Below are positions 44,968-56,777 of a stretch of DNA of 64,000 nucleotides, piece after piece (position 1 is the first letter of the stretch; every line of letters begins with the position of its first letter). The notes beneath the pieces are model-generated. The model saw only the letters and a program-made list of their open reading frames with translations, did no database searches and had not been told where the DNA came from. A program made the position numbers and the translations under genes. Source of the stretch: Schizophyllum amplum (lineage: Eukaryota > Basidiomycota > Agaricomycetes > Agaricales > Schizophyllaceae); NCBI GenBank assembly GCA_007026445.1, contig VDMD01000027.1, positions 62,001-126,000 of the forward strand. The letters run 5' to 3'.

Positions 44968-47900
44968 CTACACCGCCGAAGGTGGCTTGCTCCGCTGCTG
45001 CTTCAGGTTCTCGATAGCCTCCACGGCGTACCACTGCAGGTCCTCGCCGGACTTCTCCTTCCCGGCCTGCGCCCGCTCGGCGCCCTGCTTTTCTGCGCCG
45101 GTCCCAGGCATACTCGCTCGTGCCCGCATGGCCGGTCGCCCCTGCGGCTGCTTTCCAGCGCCCTGACGCACGCCTGGATCAGAGAGCTGCAGAGAGGGCG
45201 CCTCCGCCGCCGGACTGGCGTTGCCCATCACGTTCGGCGTCCATCGTACGTGCTTCGCCTTGCCGTCCTTGCTGTCCTTGCCGTTCATGCCGCCCTTGCC
45301 GTCAATGGCGTCCCCGCTTGCTTGAGCCTTTGAGCCCTGAGACGGCGCCTGCGCAGATGACGCACCGGTCCGCTCGTCGTAGTCAAAGATCTGGGTGAAG
45401 GCATGCGGGGGAGCGCTAGGGCGCGGCGCCACGGTAACGGGCTCGAGCAGTGAACGCGCATCAGATGGAAGGACGTTTCGTGGCTCGCCCTCATCGTCAG
45501 GGATGACCTCCACCGGAACAGCGCGCGGCTTCTTCATGTTGGCCTGGGGCTTCGCCGGCACCTGCCCCTTGACCTTCTTGAGAATGCCTTGCACTGCAGG
45601 CTTGGTCGGCGGTAGGACATCGTCGTCGGCAGGAAGCGGCTTGCGATCGAACATGCGCGGGCTGGGCGATACCGGGTCGGACATACGACGTAGACGGGAA
45701 CCAGCGAGAAGAGGCGTTGGCTGAGCGAGCTGCGGCAGAGTCACGCTGTGCTGGAGGACGGGGGAGCCTGGGACGGTCAAGGAATGCTGATGATTTTGCG
45801 GGCGAGCGACGTTCTGCGGAAGCCAGATCTGGTGCTTGTTGTCGACCGGAACGGGAGCCTTGACAGACGCCGAGGTCGGCGCCTTCGACTGGGAACGGTC
45901 GCAGGAGGGATCTAGAAGCAGCGGCGACAGGCGCAGGAGCTTTGAGCGGCGCCGATTTCGAGGACAACACGATCTTGGGCTTCTCCACCTCCGCAACGGG
46001 CTTGACCTTGGCCTTCTCCAGGTGACTGGCGAGCTGAGGTGCAGAGGCTTGTGGCCTGGCCTCCACCTTCGCGACAGGCCTCGCTTCAGTGGCCCTGGGT
46101 GCGGCCTGCGCCTCCGGTACCCTGGGCGCAACCTTCGCGACAGGCTTGGGCTCCGGCTGCTTGGGCTTCGGCTCCGGCTGCTTGCCCACCGCCCTGACTT
46201 CCGGTCTGCTCTCGTCTTGACTCCGCCTGCTTCGGGACCGCCTTCACCTCAGCGGGCTTCGGTGCGACCTTGACATCCGCCTTCTTCACCTCCTTCGCTG
46301 ACCCAAGCTTCGGCAGCCAGATCTCGTGCGCCTGCGGCGGGCTGAACGACCCGGGGGGGCATGCGGCGGACTATGATGACCGGATGGGATGCCGTTGTTC
46401 TGCGAAGGGACGTAGTGGGCTTGCTGAGGGAAGGATCCCGGTTGCGGAGGCATCATGGGCTGAGCATGAGCGTACGACGCGGCGTGGCTCGCCAGCTGCG
46501 GCGGGCTGTAGTGGCCTGGGATGTGAGCAGGGCTGTGCGTGCCGGCACTGTGGGCTGGGCTGATCCCGCCCGGAGCGTGCGATGGGCTGAGGTGTCCAGG
46601 GATATGCGACGGGGAGCCCGCGCCGCAATTGGCGCGTCCATTCCGTAGTCCTGTTGCAAGGCCGCGCAGCCAGCTGCTCGAGAGACCATCCGTCATCGGT
46701 CCTTCTTGGACTAGCGAGCAGTCAGTAATGTAGAGAAGTGCAAGAACATGAAGCATACCTCTGGCCAAGAGCTCCCCGACGGCCTCCACAGACTCGGCTG
46801 CTGGACATGCTGGTACGCCTCGGTCCGCCGACCTCTGATCCTTCCTCGCCCGGCCACGCGCGCATAAACTCCTCCACCTGCGCACGCGTGTCGGCCGGGA
46901 AGTCCGCCAACGTCTCCTGCGCCTGCGCGCGAAGATCCGCAACGAGGGCCTGCCGCGTCATAGCGTCATCCGCGCTCTCCTTCGCCTTCCCCTTCTCCTG
47001 ACTCGTTGGCGCCTTCGTCTCCTCGCCGCCCAGGGCCGTAGACAGGGAGCCCAGCATGGAGCCCCAACCCCACGACGCCTCCTGCGCTTCTTCTCGGCGG
47101 CTGCGCGCTGATCAGCCTCCACCGCTGCCGAGAACGCAACCCGCTTGCCTGTCGCCTTGCCCTGGCTGTCATTGATTGGATGCTTGAGATCATCAAGCGA
47201 GTCTTGCCGCGAGGGAGCTGGCGTTGTCAGCGTCGTGGACGTGGACGAGTCGTGTTGGACAGAGCGACGACGTGGACGAGGACGTGGACAGAGATGGCGA
47301 AGAAAGCGAAGGCGAAGGGGCGGGGCTTTGATCGGCGTGGCAGCGCAGTGGTGGCCTTCGCCGGCGTCGAGCAACCGCGGTGGCCTTCTTCGCAGCCTTC
47401 TTGCCCTTCTTGGTGACGGGCTCGACCTTCTTGACGGCGCGGGCGCGGGCTCGACCTTCTTCGCCAGCGGCGGCGTTGGGTCGACCTTCTTGACAGGCTC
47501 GACCTTCCTGACGACGACGGGCTCCTTCTCCTTCGTCGGGCGGCAAGAGGAAGACCGCCCGGCATGTCGAGAACCTCGCCGAGCTGCTTGTTGGTCTCCG
47601 CGGCTGCGTCGTCGCACGGCGGCGGCGCACTGCTTCGTCCAGCCGCCTACCATCCTCCTCGGCGCGCCGCAAAGCTTCCTGAGGCGAGCCGCCTCAAGCG
47701 AAGGCTCCACCGCACGAGGTATCCACGCCATGCGGCACCTCCTGCCTGGCGGACTCCGCACGCGGGGCAGGACCCTGGAGCTCCATAAGTCTGGCGTTCC
47801 CCGGACGGGCCCTGTCGCTCTCCCTCTGCCTCTTCTCCTCTACTCCCTCCATCGCCTTGCGAATGCTCTCCGGCGTCGGCGTCGCGAGATGCGCGCGGCT

Positions 47901-49149
47901 CTCGAGCGCCCTGCCCTCCAGCGCGTGCTGCAGCTGCGTGCGCCGCATGATCTCCGCCCGCCTCTTCTCGCGCTCCTCAGCGACCAGGGTGTGCCGCTCT
48001 GTCTCCTTGCCGTGCTGCAGGGCGAGCATGCGCGACTCGTGCTCGAGGACTAAAGCGCGCTCCGCCTCCTTCGCCGTCCGCGGTCCGTTCCGCGACGCTT
48101 GTGCTCCTTCCGAGCCTGCAGAACCTTGATTGCGAGCTGGATATCCTCCTGCGCAGCGGCGTCGTGGAATTCGAGAATCTTGTTGATGCGAACCTGGATC
48201 TTGAACTCCTCGAACTCCTCCTCCTCCTCGCTGTGCGCCTCCTCGGCCAGAACAGGTCCCACGTAGCGCACATTCCTGTGCTTGTGGGGGCGGGAAGACG
48301 TGGCGGCGGCGGCAGAGGCGGAGCTTGCAGTGATCGCGTGGAACGAGAAACTCGGCGGAAGGGGCACGTGTCCCGACGACGGCGATGTTCGTGCAGACGA
48401 CGGTGTGGAAGAGTGCGCCGAGGACGGCAGAGGTATAGTGGACAGCGACACTGCCGATGAGGCGGCGGAGTCGATGCCCCAGTTGGCGTAGCCTGGGATC
48501 GTGTGGTTCCAGAGTGCGGCGTCGCTGGGCGCCGGAGGGAGGTGTGGGTTTGGTAGGTCTCGTACCCTAGTCGGGATATTCTGGCGAATGAGTCAGTTCC
48601 AGCGCGCTCGTTGACAACACAGAGTAGGTCACGCACCTTCTTCGCGTCTTCCCCTTCGTCATCGGACAGGGCCTTCGGGTTCACGAACGCAAAGCCCGCG
48701 AGGGGACTGCTCGCTGCGGACGCCGCCGCTGCCGCCGCCTGCCCCTCGACGTCTTGACCGTCGCCTAGCAACCTCTCCACTGCTCGCGTCTCGGCGACGG
48801 ACATGTCGTCCCAATCCTCCGCACGGAACCCGGCCTCACCGAGCCGCCGCTGCCATTCGTCCCGTGCGGTGGTCACCAATTCTATGTCGATCTCCCGACC
48901 CTTCTGCTCCTTCGCCTTCTCCTGCTCAGCCTTGCTTAGCTTGTTCTTTTTGTTGGACTTGTGTTGTTTGTCGAGCGTCCTGAACGCCTCGACGCGTTTC
49001 GCATCGGCCGCGCCCTTGGCCTGGCCGTGCCATTGCTCGAAACCCGCCCAGAGCTCACGGATGCGACTCTGACGAGTGGGTGGGGGAGGGGCTGGAATTC
49101 TAGTGTTCGATGCCGATGGTGGGGCCTTCGCTGCACCCCATGAAAACAT
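44968..49149 (-). CDS. Very large low-complexity/coiled-coil protein, frame broken several times
   Basis: From ATG 49149 (MFSWGAAKAPPSASNTRIPA) exon 1 runs to 48637 (QSRIRELWAGFEQWHGQAKG, DIELVTTARDEWQRRLGEAG); intron 48636-48581; exon 2 continues NIPTRVRDLPNPHLPPAPSD and RVNKI-type helix EEFEEFKIQVRINKILEFHD. Later parts change frame: HESRMLALQHGKETERHTLV (coiled coil), KVEPVKKVDPTPPLAKKVEP (Lys/Pro repeats), QDSLDDLKHPINDSQGKATG, RTQAQ-like ADLRAQAQETLADFPADTRA, SHIPGHLSPSHAPGGISPAH (repeat), AHEIWLPKLGSAKEV and HQIWLPQNVARPQN (internal duplicate), and HVRWTPNVMGNASP with ENLKQQRSKPPSAV at the end. Frame changes occur near 48090, 47700, 46365 (at a G7 run), 46205 and 45915. Function unknown. 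Either decay or homopolymer/GC indels in the assembly. Confidence 0.5.
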
Positions 49150-52045
49150 GATGACGATGACTGTACCGCGGACGGTGGTGGTGGTGTCGCTGTCTTCGCG
49201 GGTATAGTTTAGAGATAAAGTAAGAAGCAGGGAATCGCTGCGCCCGTCGGCGGCGCTTGAAGTGCGCGCTCGTGAGATGAAAGTTCTGGTCAACAGGTAT
49301 AGCTTCTAAAAATTTCGTCAATGAGGTATAGACCGAGATTGGCATCAGGACCGGCCTCGTGTAGACGACGCCGCCTCGTGCACCAGAAACGCAGTCTCGC
49401 GTGTGCTGATGGGTGCTGATTCCTTCTCCCCGTAATCGATCCGGGATCTGAATGCTGTTGAGGGAGCTGCTGCCTGGTGTACTTGTGCAGTTTTATGCGC
49501 GCTGGACGGCGACGACGATGGCAAGAGCCAAGTTAGCTGGCATTAATTGTGCTGATGCCACGAGATAAGAGCCCCGCCATCATTTCCCCTCTGCCCAGTT
49601 GCTGATGGCGGGGAGTCTGCGTTCCCCTCTGCCCTACGCGATATTCCGCATTTCTCCTCGCTGGCACCCTTTGCCCTGGTCACAGTCCCGCGCCCCACCC
49701 GCACAGGTGCCTCTTTGTGATACATTCTCTCGACGAGACACATGATTATGCCCTCCAATACAGCTGATTCGAACCGCAACCGACCTCTCTCCTGCCACGA
49801 AACGTGCGAGTTGGCATTGACGAAGTGACCACAAACAGGGCACGTGATGTTGAAGTTGATGTTCGGTCACGCCAAAACGGTCTTGCTTATGAACTCGTTT
49901 CGCAGGATGCACCCATTAATCTCGACGAGCACACAATCCGACAGCTCACTTCGCTTAGTAGACCGCGTCGTGATCACTGCTGTCGACGCATGCAGTCGCA
50001 TATGTAAGAACGCCAGCAATCCATCGACGGGATGGGTGAGAGCGACGAGACCGTCCACGTCTACTGCCGACCGCGGCCGCGCGCTTTCATGCATAATCCA
50101 CTGGCCCAGGAACAGTCAGCTCACTGCGGAACGTTCGTTTATTTGCGGAACATTGTTACGTTTGCGCTACGTGAGCACGGACGCTTTGTATCCCAATAAG
50201 GAAGGACTTGTGTCCCCGTGAGGGCGAAGCTGGTAGGCATCGGCCGAACCGCGCCTGCGGGAGTAGCCCGGTCCTAGAACATTGTACGCTTGCGTAAGTA
50301 TTATTCTCCAAAATGTATGGCCGAGGTACGAGAAGGCTCACCAGTTGGGTAGTCAAGGAAGCGGGGGTCAGAAAGCGGGACCGTGGGACGCGCCGGACAA
50401 GAGTCGGATCCCAAAGCACGGTCGGCGCTGACAGTATCGGGATTAAATCCAGTAATCTCGCGACCATCAGCGTCGTGTAGCCAGAGGAGGCTAAAGGCAG
50501 TAGTTCCTGTGTAGTGGCGAGGATGGCCACGGCCCGTCGTGCTTGACCGCGACCGCGCGGCGGACCGCCCTCGACGAAAGCCCGGGGAGGGTATTCATTT
50601 CGGAACCAGAACGCTGCTGATGGGTCGAAGGCGCGCTGAACCATAATTGGCCGGTCGCGGGTAGGCGTGCCATGGGTATGGCAATCCACGGCAGCCAAGC
50701 ACCGATCGGGCGGGACAAAGCTTGCGACATGTCGCCGCGCGAAGGGTCCCTGCTGTCGGCGCAGTCAAGCAATCGTGTCGCACGGCCGCGCTGCTAGACA
50801 CGCATCGTACGCTTGCCGTAGACCTCGGGTTCGATGGCCGTGGTACGCGCATAAATGTAGGGAATTCTTTCTTCGGCGTCCCGCATCCAAGTGCACAAAA
50901 TAGTCTCGTGAATGTCTAAAGCGGCCCGCGGGCCACAAATTCCGCTGCTAAGGTGCTTCCTGAAGAGGAAGATCGCGCCAATCAGTTCACATCTGCCGTA
51001 ATGGATGGGGGTCGATGGGGGACGTTACGACCAGTTTCCCAACTATAGGTGGGAATGATGACGACAAACATTGCCTTTGCGCCACACGCCACACCGGTGG
51101 GACGATGTAGGCTGATGTTGGTTGATACTTCGAATCGTCTTGCAGGCACGGAAGACGCGACGGATCAGAGAGGGAAGGATGACGTTGGCACACGAGCAGC
51201 AAAGAGCCTTCGACTGGCCTATCGGAGGCCGCTCTCGCATGATTTCGCAGAGGGTGCCCGTGTATGCCGCGATCCTGGTGTATAGTCTGAGCGGGTAGTC
51301 CCGGGTCGATGGGAATCCAAGCCTATCGACGTGGGAACAGTCTAGACATGTCCGTTATAGTGCGCCACCTCCCACGTATTGAGATCGTCAAAAAGGCCGG
51401 CGGTCTGTAGCAACGGAGTTCCACAGAGGACGGGGGTGGGGTATTGCGGGGTAAAGCATTGCGTGGATGGCTAGGAAATTTATGAGCACCGCAAAAATTG
51501 TCACAAAGACTTCTGAGAGAAGACGCACTCACTAGATCGCTCAAACGACCGGAGAATGAGCGAGACCTGCAGAAAAAGAATCAGTTGAAGCAAGTCGAGG
51601 AAGGGATGCGAGCGGGAACAGGTACGCGGACTCGCGCGGCATGAATTCATAGCCTGAGCATCGGGCCCTGGAAGAGTTCATGAAGGTCTCCTTCCGCAAG
51701 ATAGAATTCAGTAGACACCGCGAAGCAAGGCGATCTAGAAGACCGAAGACCCATCGCACAATTGCTGAGCACGCCACCCTATCTCGTCGCTACCTCAGCC
51801 CCGTCGAGAAGTTCACCTCATGTCCATCCATGAGTGCGAGCGATACCGGGCCGGCCAAATCACGTCGACACCGAACCCTCTAAGTTCGTCCGCGTGAGGA
51901 GGCCGCGTCCGCGTCGGATATGTGTGCCACATATAGTCAGCCTGTTCCAGCGTCGATCGGAGACGCGTCCCAGGGTTCATATGAGAGTCCATAGCACCGC
52001 ATAGCACGGTCGTAGGCGGAGTCTCCCTTAGACTCGTCCCCGTCA
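49150..52045. other. Intergenic, no gene recognised
   Basis: No coding sequence with splice logic or family features was found on either strand. It is the left flank of the transposon at 52054. Confidence 0.4.
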
Positions 52046-52053
52046 GCGTCGAC
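52046..52053 (+). repeat. 8-bp target-site duplication, left copy
   Basis: GCGTCGAC directly abuts the left terminal repeat. The identical octamer abuts the right end at 56770-56777. Confidence 0.85.
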
Positions 52054-52171
52054 CAAGGGGTGGTCGATCTCGGAATCGGGCATAGAAGTATGCTCGCGTG
52101 CGCGCTCCACGCCGAGCCATCGGCACGCCGGCAGTTTCGGCAGGCGTGCGGGGCTGTGACGCCTCGTCACG
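52054..52171 (+). repeat. Left terminal inverted repeat, 118 bp
   Basis: Starts CAAGGGGTGGTCGATCTCGG. Matches the reverse complement of 56652-56769 at 115 of 118 positions by eye, without gaps. All three differences are C/T or G/A transitions at the inner end. Contains small hairpins (GCCGA-GCCA-TCGGC; GTGACG-CCT-CGTCAC). Confidence 0.93.
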
Positions 52172-52262
52172 ACCTCTTCTCTGTCGTCATCACCTACTTT
52201 CACCGCCGAGTCGCTCACCAACCGCTTGCTTTACCCACTGCGCGCAAGCGCAATTGCCCGCC

Positions 52263-55200
52263 GTGAATCCCTACAATGTCAACTACCCTGTAAATAATGT
52301 ATTAAACCCGTTCTCGCAACAATCGAGCTTGCCCGGTCCACGCACACCTCTTGCCGGTGCTTATGGACACGGGTTTCGCTCCCCTCTCGCTGCTTACCCT
52401 CCGGCTGCCTTCTTCAATCATGCACCCCTTCCTCCTCCGCCCTTTCCGTTTTCTCTACAACGACCTGCGCAACCTGCATGCCCGGGTGTGCGTCTTGGTT
52501 GGGATCCGTCGACGTTCTATACGTCGTATCCCTTCCCCGAGCACGTCGAGGGCCATAAACCGAACCCGGGCTACTATCTGAAGGAGATTGGACGTGATCC
52601 ATCTCTGGTCACCATCGCCGCGGACCGCTGCCTTGGAGTCGCTTCCGAGCACGGAGGACCGTGCAAGCGATGCGCTAATCTCTCAGCTGCTGTCGAGTCA
52701 ATGAAGCATCGAGCGACGTACGTTCAAGGCGGAAGGCTAGCAACTCGCTCGCATGCAACATTGGTACAGAACCTCAAGGATGCGCAAGCTAAAATTGAGG
52801 CTCTAGAGCTCAAAGTAAGTGCGAAAGCGTAGATACAATGCATTGTGGCACCAAACTCACTTGTCCCCAGGTATGCAACCTCGAAAGTTCCACCTCAGCG
52901 GAAACTATTGCCAAATGGAAGCAACTCTATGGGTTGATGGCGAGGAACGAGGTTCCCGCGCTTCAGCGGCTCCTCGCGACTGCGTACAAAGAGGAAGTCG
53001 GTATCGACGGCCTTCTCTCGCGCGTACAGCTGGCGATAGATGGCAAGTACCGCCCGAAGAACTATACGCGCAACGACATCGACATAGGGATGACGTTGTA
53101 TGAGTTCGGAGGTGCTGGTGCTGTCCATGCCGCGCATAACTCGCATCTCGCACTACCAGCCCTCAAAACCCTGCGCAAATATCGGCAGGACTTCACGTTG
53201 CACGCCTCTACCGAGCAGTCAGACATCATCGGCGACGCAGGTGACAATATCGAGGTCCAATTCGCCCCGCGGGATGATGCTCCTCCTCGCGTGCGCGTCG
53301 GACACTCCTTGGCTGTTGACGAGATGGCGGGGGATGGGCGCGTCTGTTATATCTGCAAGAAGGACGCCATCGGGGGACTTTGTCGGGAGCACTCGGGGAA
53401 TCTCAGCTCTGTGCGAGTAGGCGACGATCTTGCCAACTCTATGGAAGCTGCCGAGGCCGTCAAACAAGGCAAGGTGCATATCGGGAAGGAGTTTACCTGC
53501 GCCGCGATTCTGCCACATTCGAGGACGAACTATGGGGCTCGGCCAATCATCATTTCCCCGACATGCAAGCACGGCCTCGTCTCTGACAGCGTTCAGCTGC
53601 TTATGTCTGGTATCCGCGCTTGGCAACTCTCACCCTTCGGAGAGCGCGCGTCAGGACCGCTCTGGTATCTCACGTCGGACGGTGATGCCACACGACGCAA
53701 TGCCATGTACAAAATCTGCATGCGCAAACCACTTGATCCCAAAGGCGAGCTGTACCGACGCCTTCGCGGCTGCGTGGGCCTGAATTTGTGGGTCGGAGAG
53801 GGTGATTTGACGATGGATTTCGACTACAAACACATCTTCAAGCGTGAGTATTGTGCCGATTTGTCATGTACCATGCTGTTTTGCTTACTCAGTACAGGTA
53901 TCTGTACTCTTCTCTGCTCGAAGGATGGCCTCTCTATTGACAAGGTCGTCATCAACAAGGAGCTTCTCTCTATATGGCTGGAGAAACTCACAGGTTACGA
54001 CTGGTCGGAGGCCAGCATCCACGCTCTGCTTCACCCGAAGGACGCACAAGACGTGCCTCGCGCGATCAAGCTTCTGTCACGAGTCGCCGAACTACGACAT
54101 CTCGATACGTCCACCTTCACACCCAGTGAGAAGAACACCCACCGAGTCCTTTCGCTGCTTGGCGAAGCGCTCCACTCGCTGCTTGAGCCGTTCATCAACC
54201 CCGACATGGACCTACCGGAGCAGGTGACGCACCTCGTCAAGGCGTCGCATCTATTCTGCGCGCTCTACTCCCATCACGGCGGCACGGCATTCATGCCCAA
54301 CCAGCTGTATGCAGACATTCAGTGCATGATCAAGAACGCGGTCTTCTGTGTCGCGAAGTCGCAGGTCCTCGATCCCGAACTCGACGTGTACATCTGCCTT
54401 CTCGGTGATGACCAGCTTGAGAAGCTCTTCGGCCGTGTCCGCATGCTTGGAGGGCACTCGCCAAACGTCGATGTGTCGGAGATGGTGACGCGCTGCCGTG
54501 GGGCGCTGAATCTGGCCGACATTTTCAGCAGGCAGCCGCAGTACGAGCGTGAGCCGGAGCGCCTCAGGATGCATCGGTCGAGGGACTACGACCACCTCAG
54601 CCCGCGCGACTGGAATCGAAGAGGAACCAACGTTACCGGGAAGTATTGCAACCTCGAGCTATGCTGGCGGAAGGGCGTTATTCTGGCCACCGGAGTGCTG
54701 CGTCGGCTTGGAGTTGTCGTCAACTTCGCGGCAATGTTTAGGGCGCACGATCACGATCTCATGCGACCCAAAGGCGGCGACTATCCAGGAGTCTCCAAGG
54801 ACATCGACCGATCTCTCGCCGAATCGGAAGCAGCGGAGTCATCCAGCGCGGCCGGTGAACTAGCGTCGCAGAGCGAGGAGGCGACGTCAGATGTGCAGGC
54901 AGTAGAAGCGGCCCTCACTCACGCGTGGACACGCTTGCAGGCGCGTACAGCAGTCGAGCATTCGGTGTGGATGAAGCTTGATGAGGCCGGCCGCGAGCGC
55001 CACAAAACTTCCATCCTTCGGGAAGTCTTCGATTTAACGCACGACATTGACTATCACAAGACGCACGACCGCATCCTGCGCATCCGCTGTTTCTCCATCG
55101 GAGGCGACAGCTGGGATCGCACCACTGGGCTGAAGCAGGGGAAGGATCTACCGTCCGAAGAGCGCTTCGAGATCGGTGATCTATTTGCTACTCTAGTTCG

Positions 55201-56529
55201 CCTGCGATCTGGCCAGGTCTCGCTAGCTATCGCGCAATGCACGGGCATCAAGACCAGTGACTCGAAATCATTAGCTGGGGCGCCTCGCGCTGAAATCGCG
55301 CTCACCGACTCTGCCTACACCATCTCCGGCCAGACGCTGGCCCTCCAACCTTTCCGCGACGACGAAGGCGAGATACGATGGGCGTGGGATCGCTCTTTCG
55401 TCGCGTTCGAAGCCGTCAAAACACGACAGTCCACCGTCCCGCTCGACGCGTCCGCCGTGATTAAGAAGGGGCAGCTCGTGCTCAACACCCCGTCATCACT
55501 CGTCATCCCTCTTCGAGATGAAGCCGAGAGCGCCACTGTCCCTGCGGAAGTCCTTGGCAGCGTCGATGAGACATGGGTGCTGAGTGAGTCCACTATGGCC
55601 AACCTTCGGCAAAGGCTGTGGGCGCGTATTTGCAAGCCGGACAGTCAATTAAGGGAGCGGGTGGCGACCTACGGAGCCGTACTTGCTGGTAGCTTCCCCT
55701 ATTGCGGCTCTTCGACGAAAGGTGAGCCGCTCTTGTTACTCTATGTACGCCGCATATCTGATGTGATCCTAGAAGATGCCATAAGCGCGTCCCACATCGC
55801 TGGCGTTATCGAGAGGGCCAGTACTAAAGACGAACAACGTCTGCCGTGTCGTGTTTGTGGCCAAAACGTGAGCGGTCCGGACAGACAGACGCACATGGGC
55901 AAGCACATATTCCTCGCGAGCACTGGGCAGCCCGACGAGTCAGCAACGGAAGCACCGGTAAGCTCGACTCCAACTCAACTCTATGGCTAGTCCTTCGTCG
56001 TCTTCTGACCTCAATACAGGTATCCCGTGCTTACCCATGCGGGTTTTGCGGTGGCCCGTCGCGTACCGAGCAACAGGACGGCTGCTCTGTAGGATTCGGA
56101 GCGAAGAATACGGCAGTTTCAACATGCTCTCAAGCACATTCCTTCATGATCAAGTCTGCTGCGAAAGCGAGCAGAGCGAAGCCATGCACGAACGTGCCGA
56201 TGCGCTGCAGGCTCTGCCCGATGATCCAGTGGAAATACAATATGTCCACTCACCTGAGGGAACGTCATCCGGGCTGGAAGCCGCGCGACGTGGTGGACGA
56301 CGAGTTCGTCAAGGCACTCACCATTTCCGAGCAGGAAGCAACGGAGCTGCCATTGTTTGGCAAGGCAACTGCTCAGGGTAAGGGATCTAGTAGGCTGAAG
56401 AGACGACGGTCGCCTTCGCCTTCGGTAGAGGAGGCCACTGCGAGATCTGCCAAGCAGCCAAAGACGGCGCATATTAGCTCTTTTGCACCTCCTGCTGACG
56501 CTTGGGACCCGTGGAGTAGTCATTTGTAG
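52263..56529 (+). CDS. P-element/THAP9-like transposase with C-terminal zinc fingers
   Basis: Exons: about 52263-52814, 52871-53843, 53898-55721, 55773-55957, 56020-56529. The start is unclear: the first exon is open from the inverted repeat but has no early in-frame ATG, so a short upstream exon (ATG 52090 inside the repeat?) or a non-AUG start is needed. Domains: Pro/aromatic N-region; Cys cluster DRCLGVASEHGGPCKRC; coiled coil (LVQNLKDAQAKIEALELK). Candidate RNase H-fold residues: Asp in AVDEMAGDGRVCY (53318), Asp in TSDGDATRRNAMY (53678), Asp and His in DFDYKHIFKR (53822), and Glu in GDDQLEKLFGRVRMLGGHSP (54419). The last matches the D.LE.fFg.iR..GG pattern of P transposases. The ~175-residue DYKH-Glu insert sits where P elements carry their GTP-binding domain. 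C-terminus: CRVCGQN...H...H, YPCGFCGG and CRLCPMIQWKYNMSTHLRER zinc fingers, then a basic segment (LKRRRSPSPSVEEA). Confidence 0.75.
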
Positions 56530-56651
56530 CGCCTCCAATTATTACATAGCTATATACAAAATTATCACTGGCTGGGAATACAGGCTTCCTACTAGCATTG
56601 GCATGGCCACAATGACGCGCGGGACGTACGAAAACGAACAACGGACCCGAG

Positions 56652-56769
56652 CGTGATGAAGCGTCACAGCCCCGCATGCCTGCCGAAACTGCCGGCGTGC
56701 CGATGGCTCGGCGTGGAGCGCGCACGCGAGCATACTTCTATGCCCGATTCCGAGATCGACCACCCCTTG
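56652..56769 (-). repeat. Right terminal inverted repeat, 118 bp
   Basis: Reverse complement of the left repeat with three transitions. Ends CCACCCCTTG immediately before the right octamer. Confidence 0.93.
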
Positions 56770-56777
56770 GCGTCGAC
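56770..56777 (+). repeat. 8-bp target-site duplication, right copy
   Basis: GCGTCGAC, identical to 52046-52053. Confidence 0.85.

Larger units (their letters stand above)
52054..56769 (+). mobile_element. Complete P-element-like DNA transposon, 4,716 bp
   Basis: Seen: 118-bp terminal inverted repeats, a perfect 8-bp direct repeat GCGTCGAC outside both ends, and one multi-exon gene filling the interior. Known: 8-bp target duplications with CA-starting termini are typical of P elements and some hAT/KDZ elements. The encoded protein has P-element-like motifs (see the CDS). Inference: a full-length and possibly active cut-and-paste element of a fungal P-like lineage. Its interior gene is uninterrupted apart from introns, unlike many neighbours, which suggests recent insertion. 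Confidence 0.85.

Noticed and set aside
49150..52045. Possible CRISPR-like or coding content in the gene-free stretch left of the P-like element
   Set aside because: No regularly spaced repeats and no frame with coding features; eukaryotic context.
52090..52266. Short frame starting inside the left inverted repeat (MLACALHAEPSARRQF)
   Set aside because: Mirrored at the right end simply because the repeats are inverted copies. It could at most be a leader exon; not supported as a separate gene.
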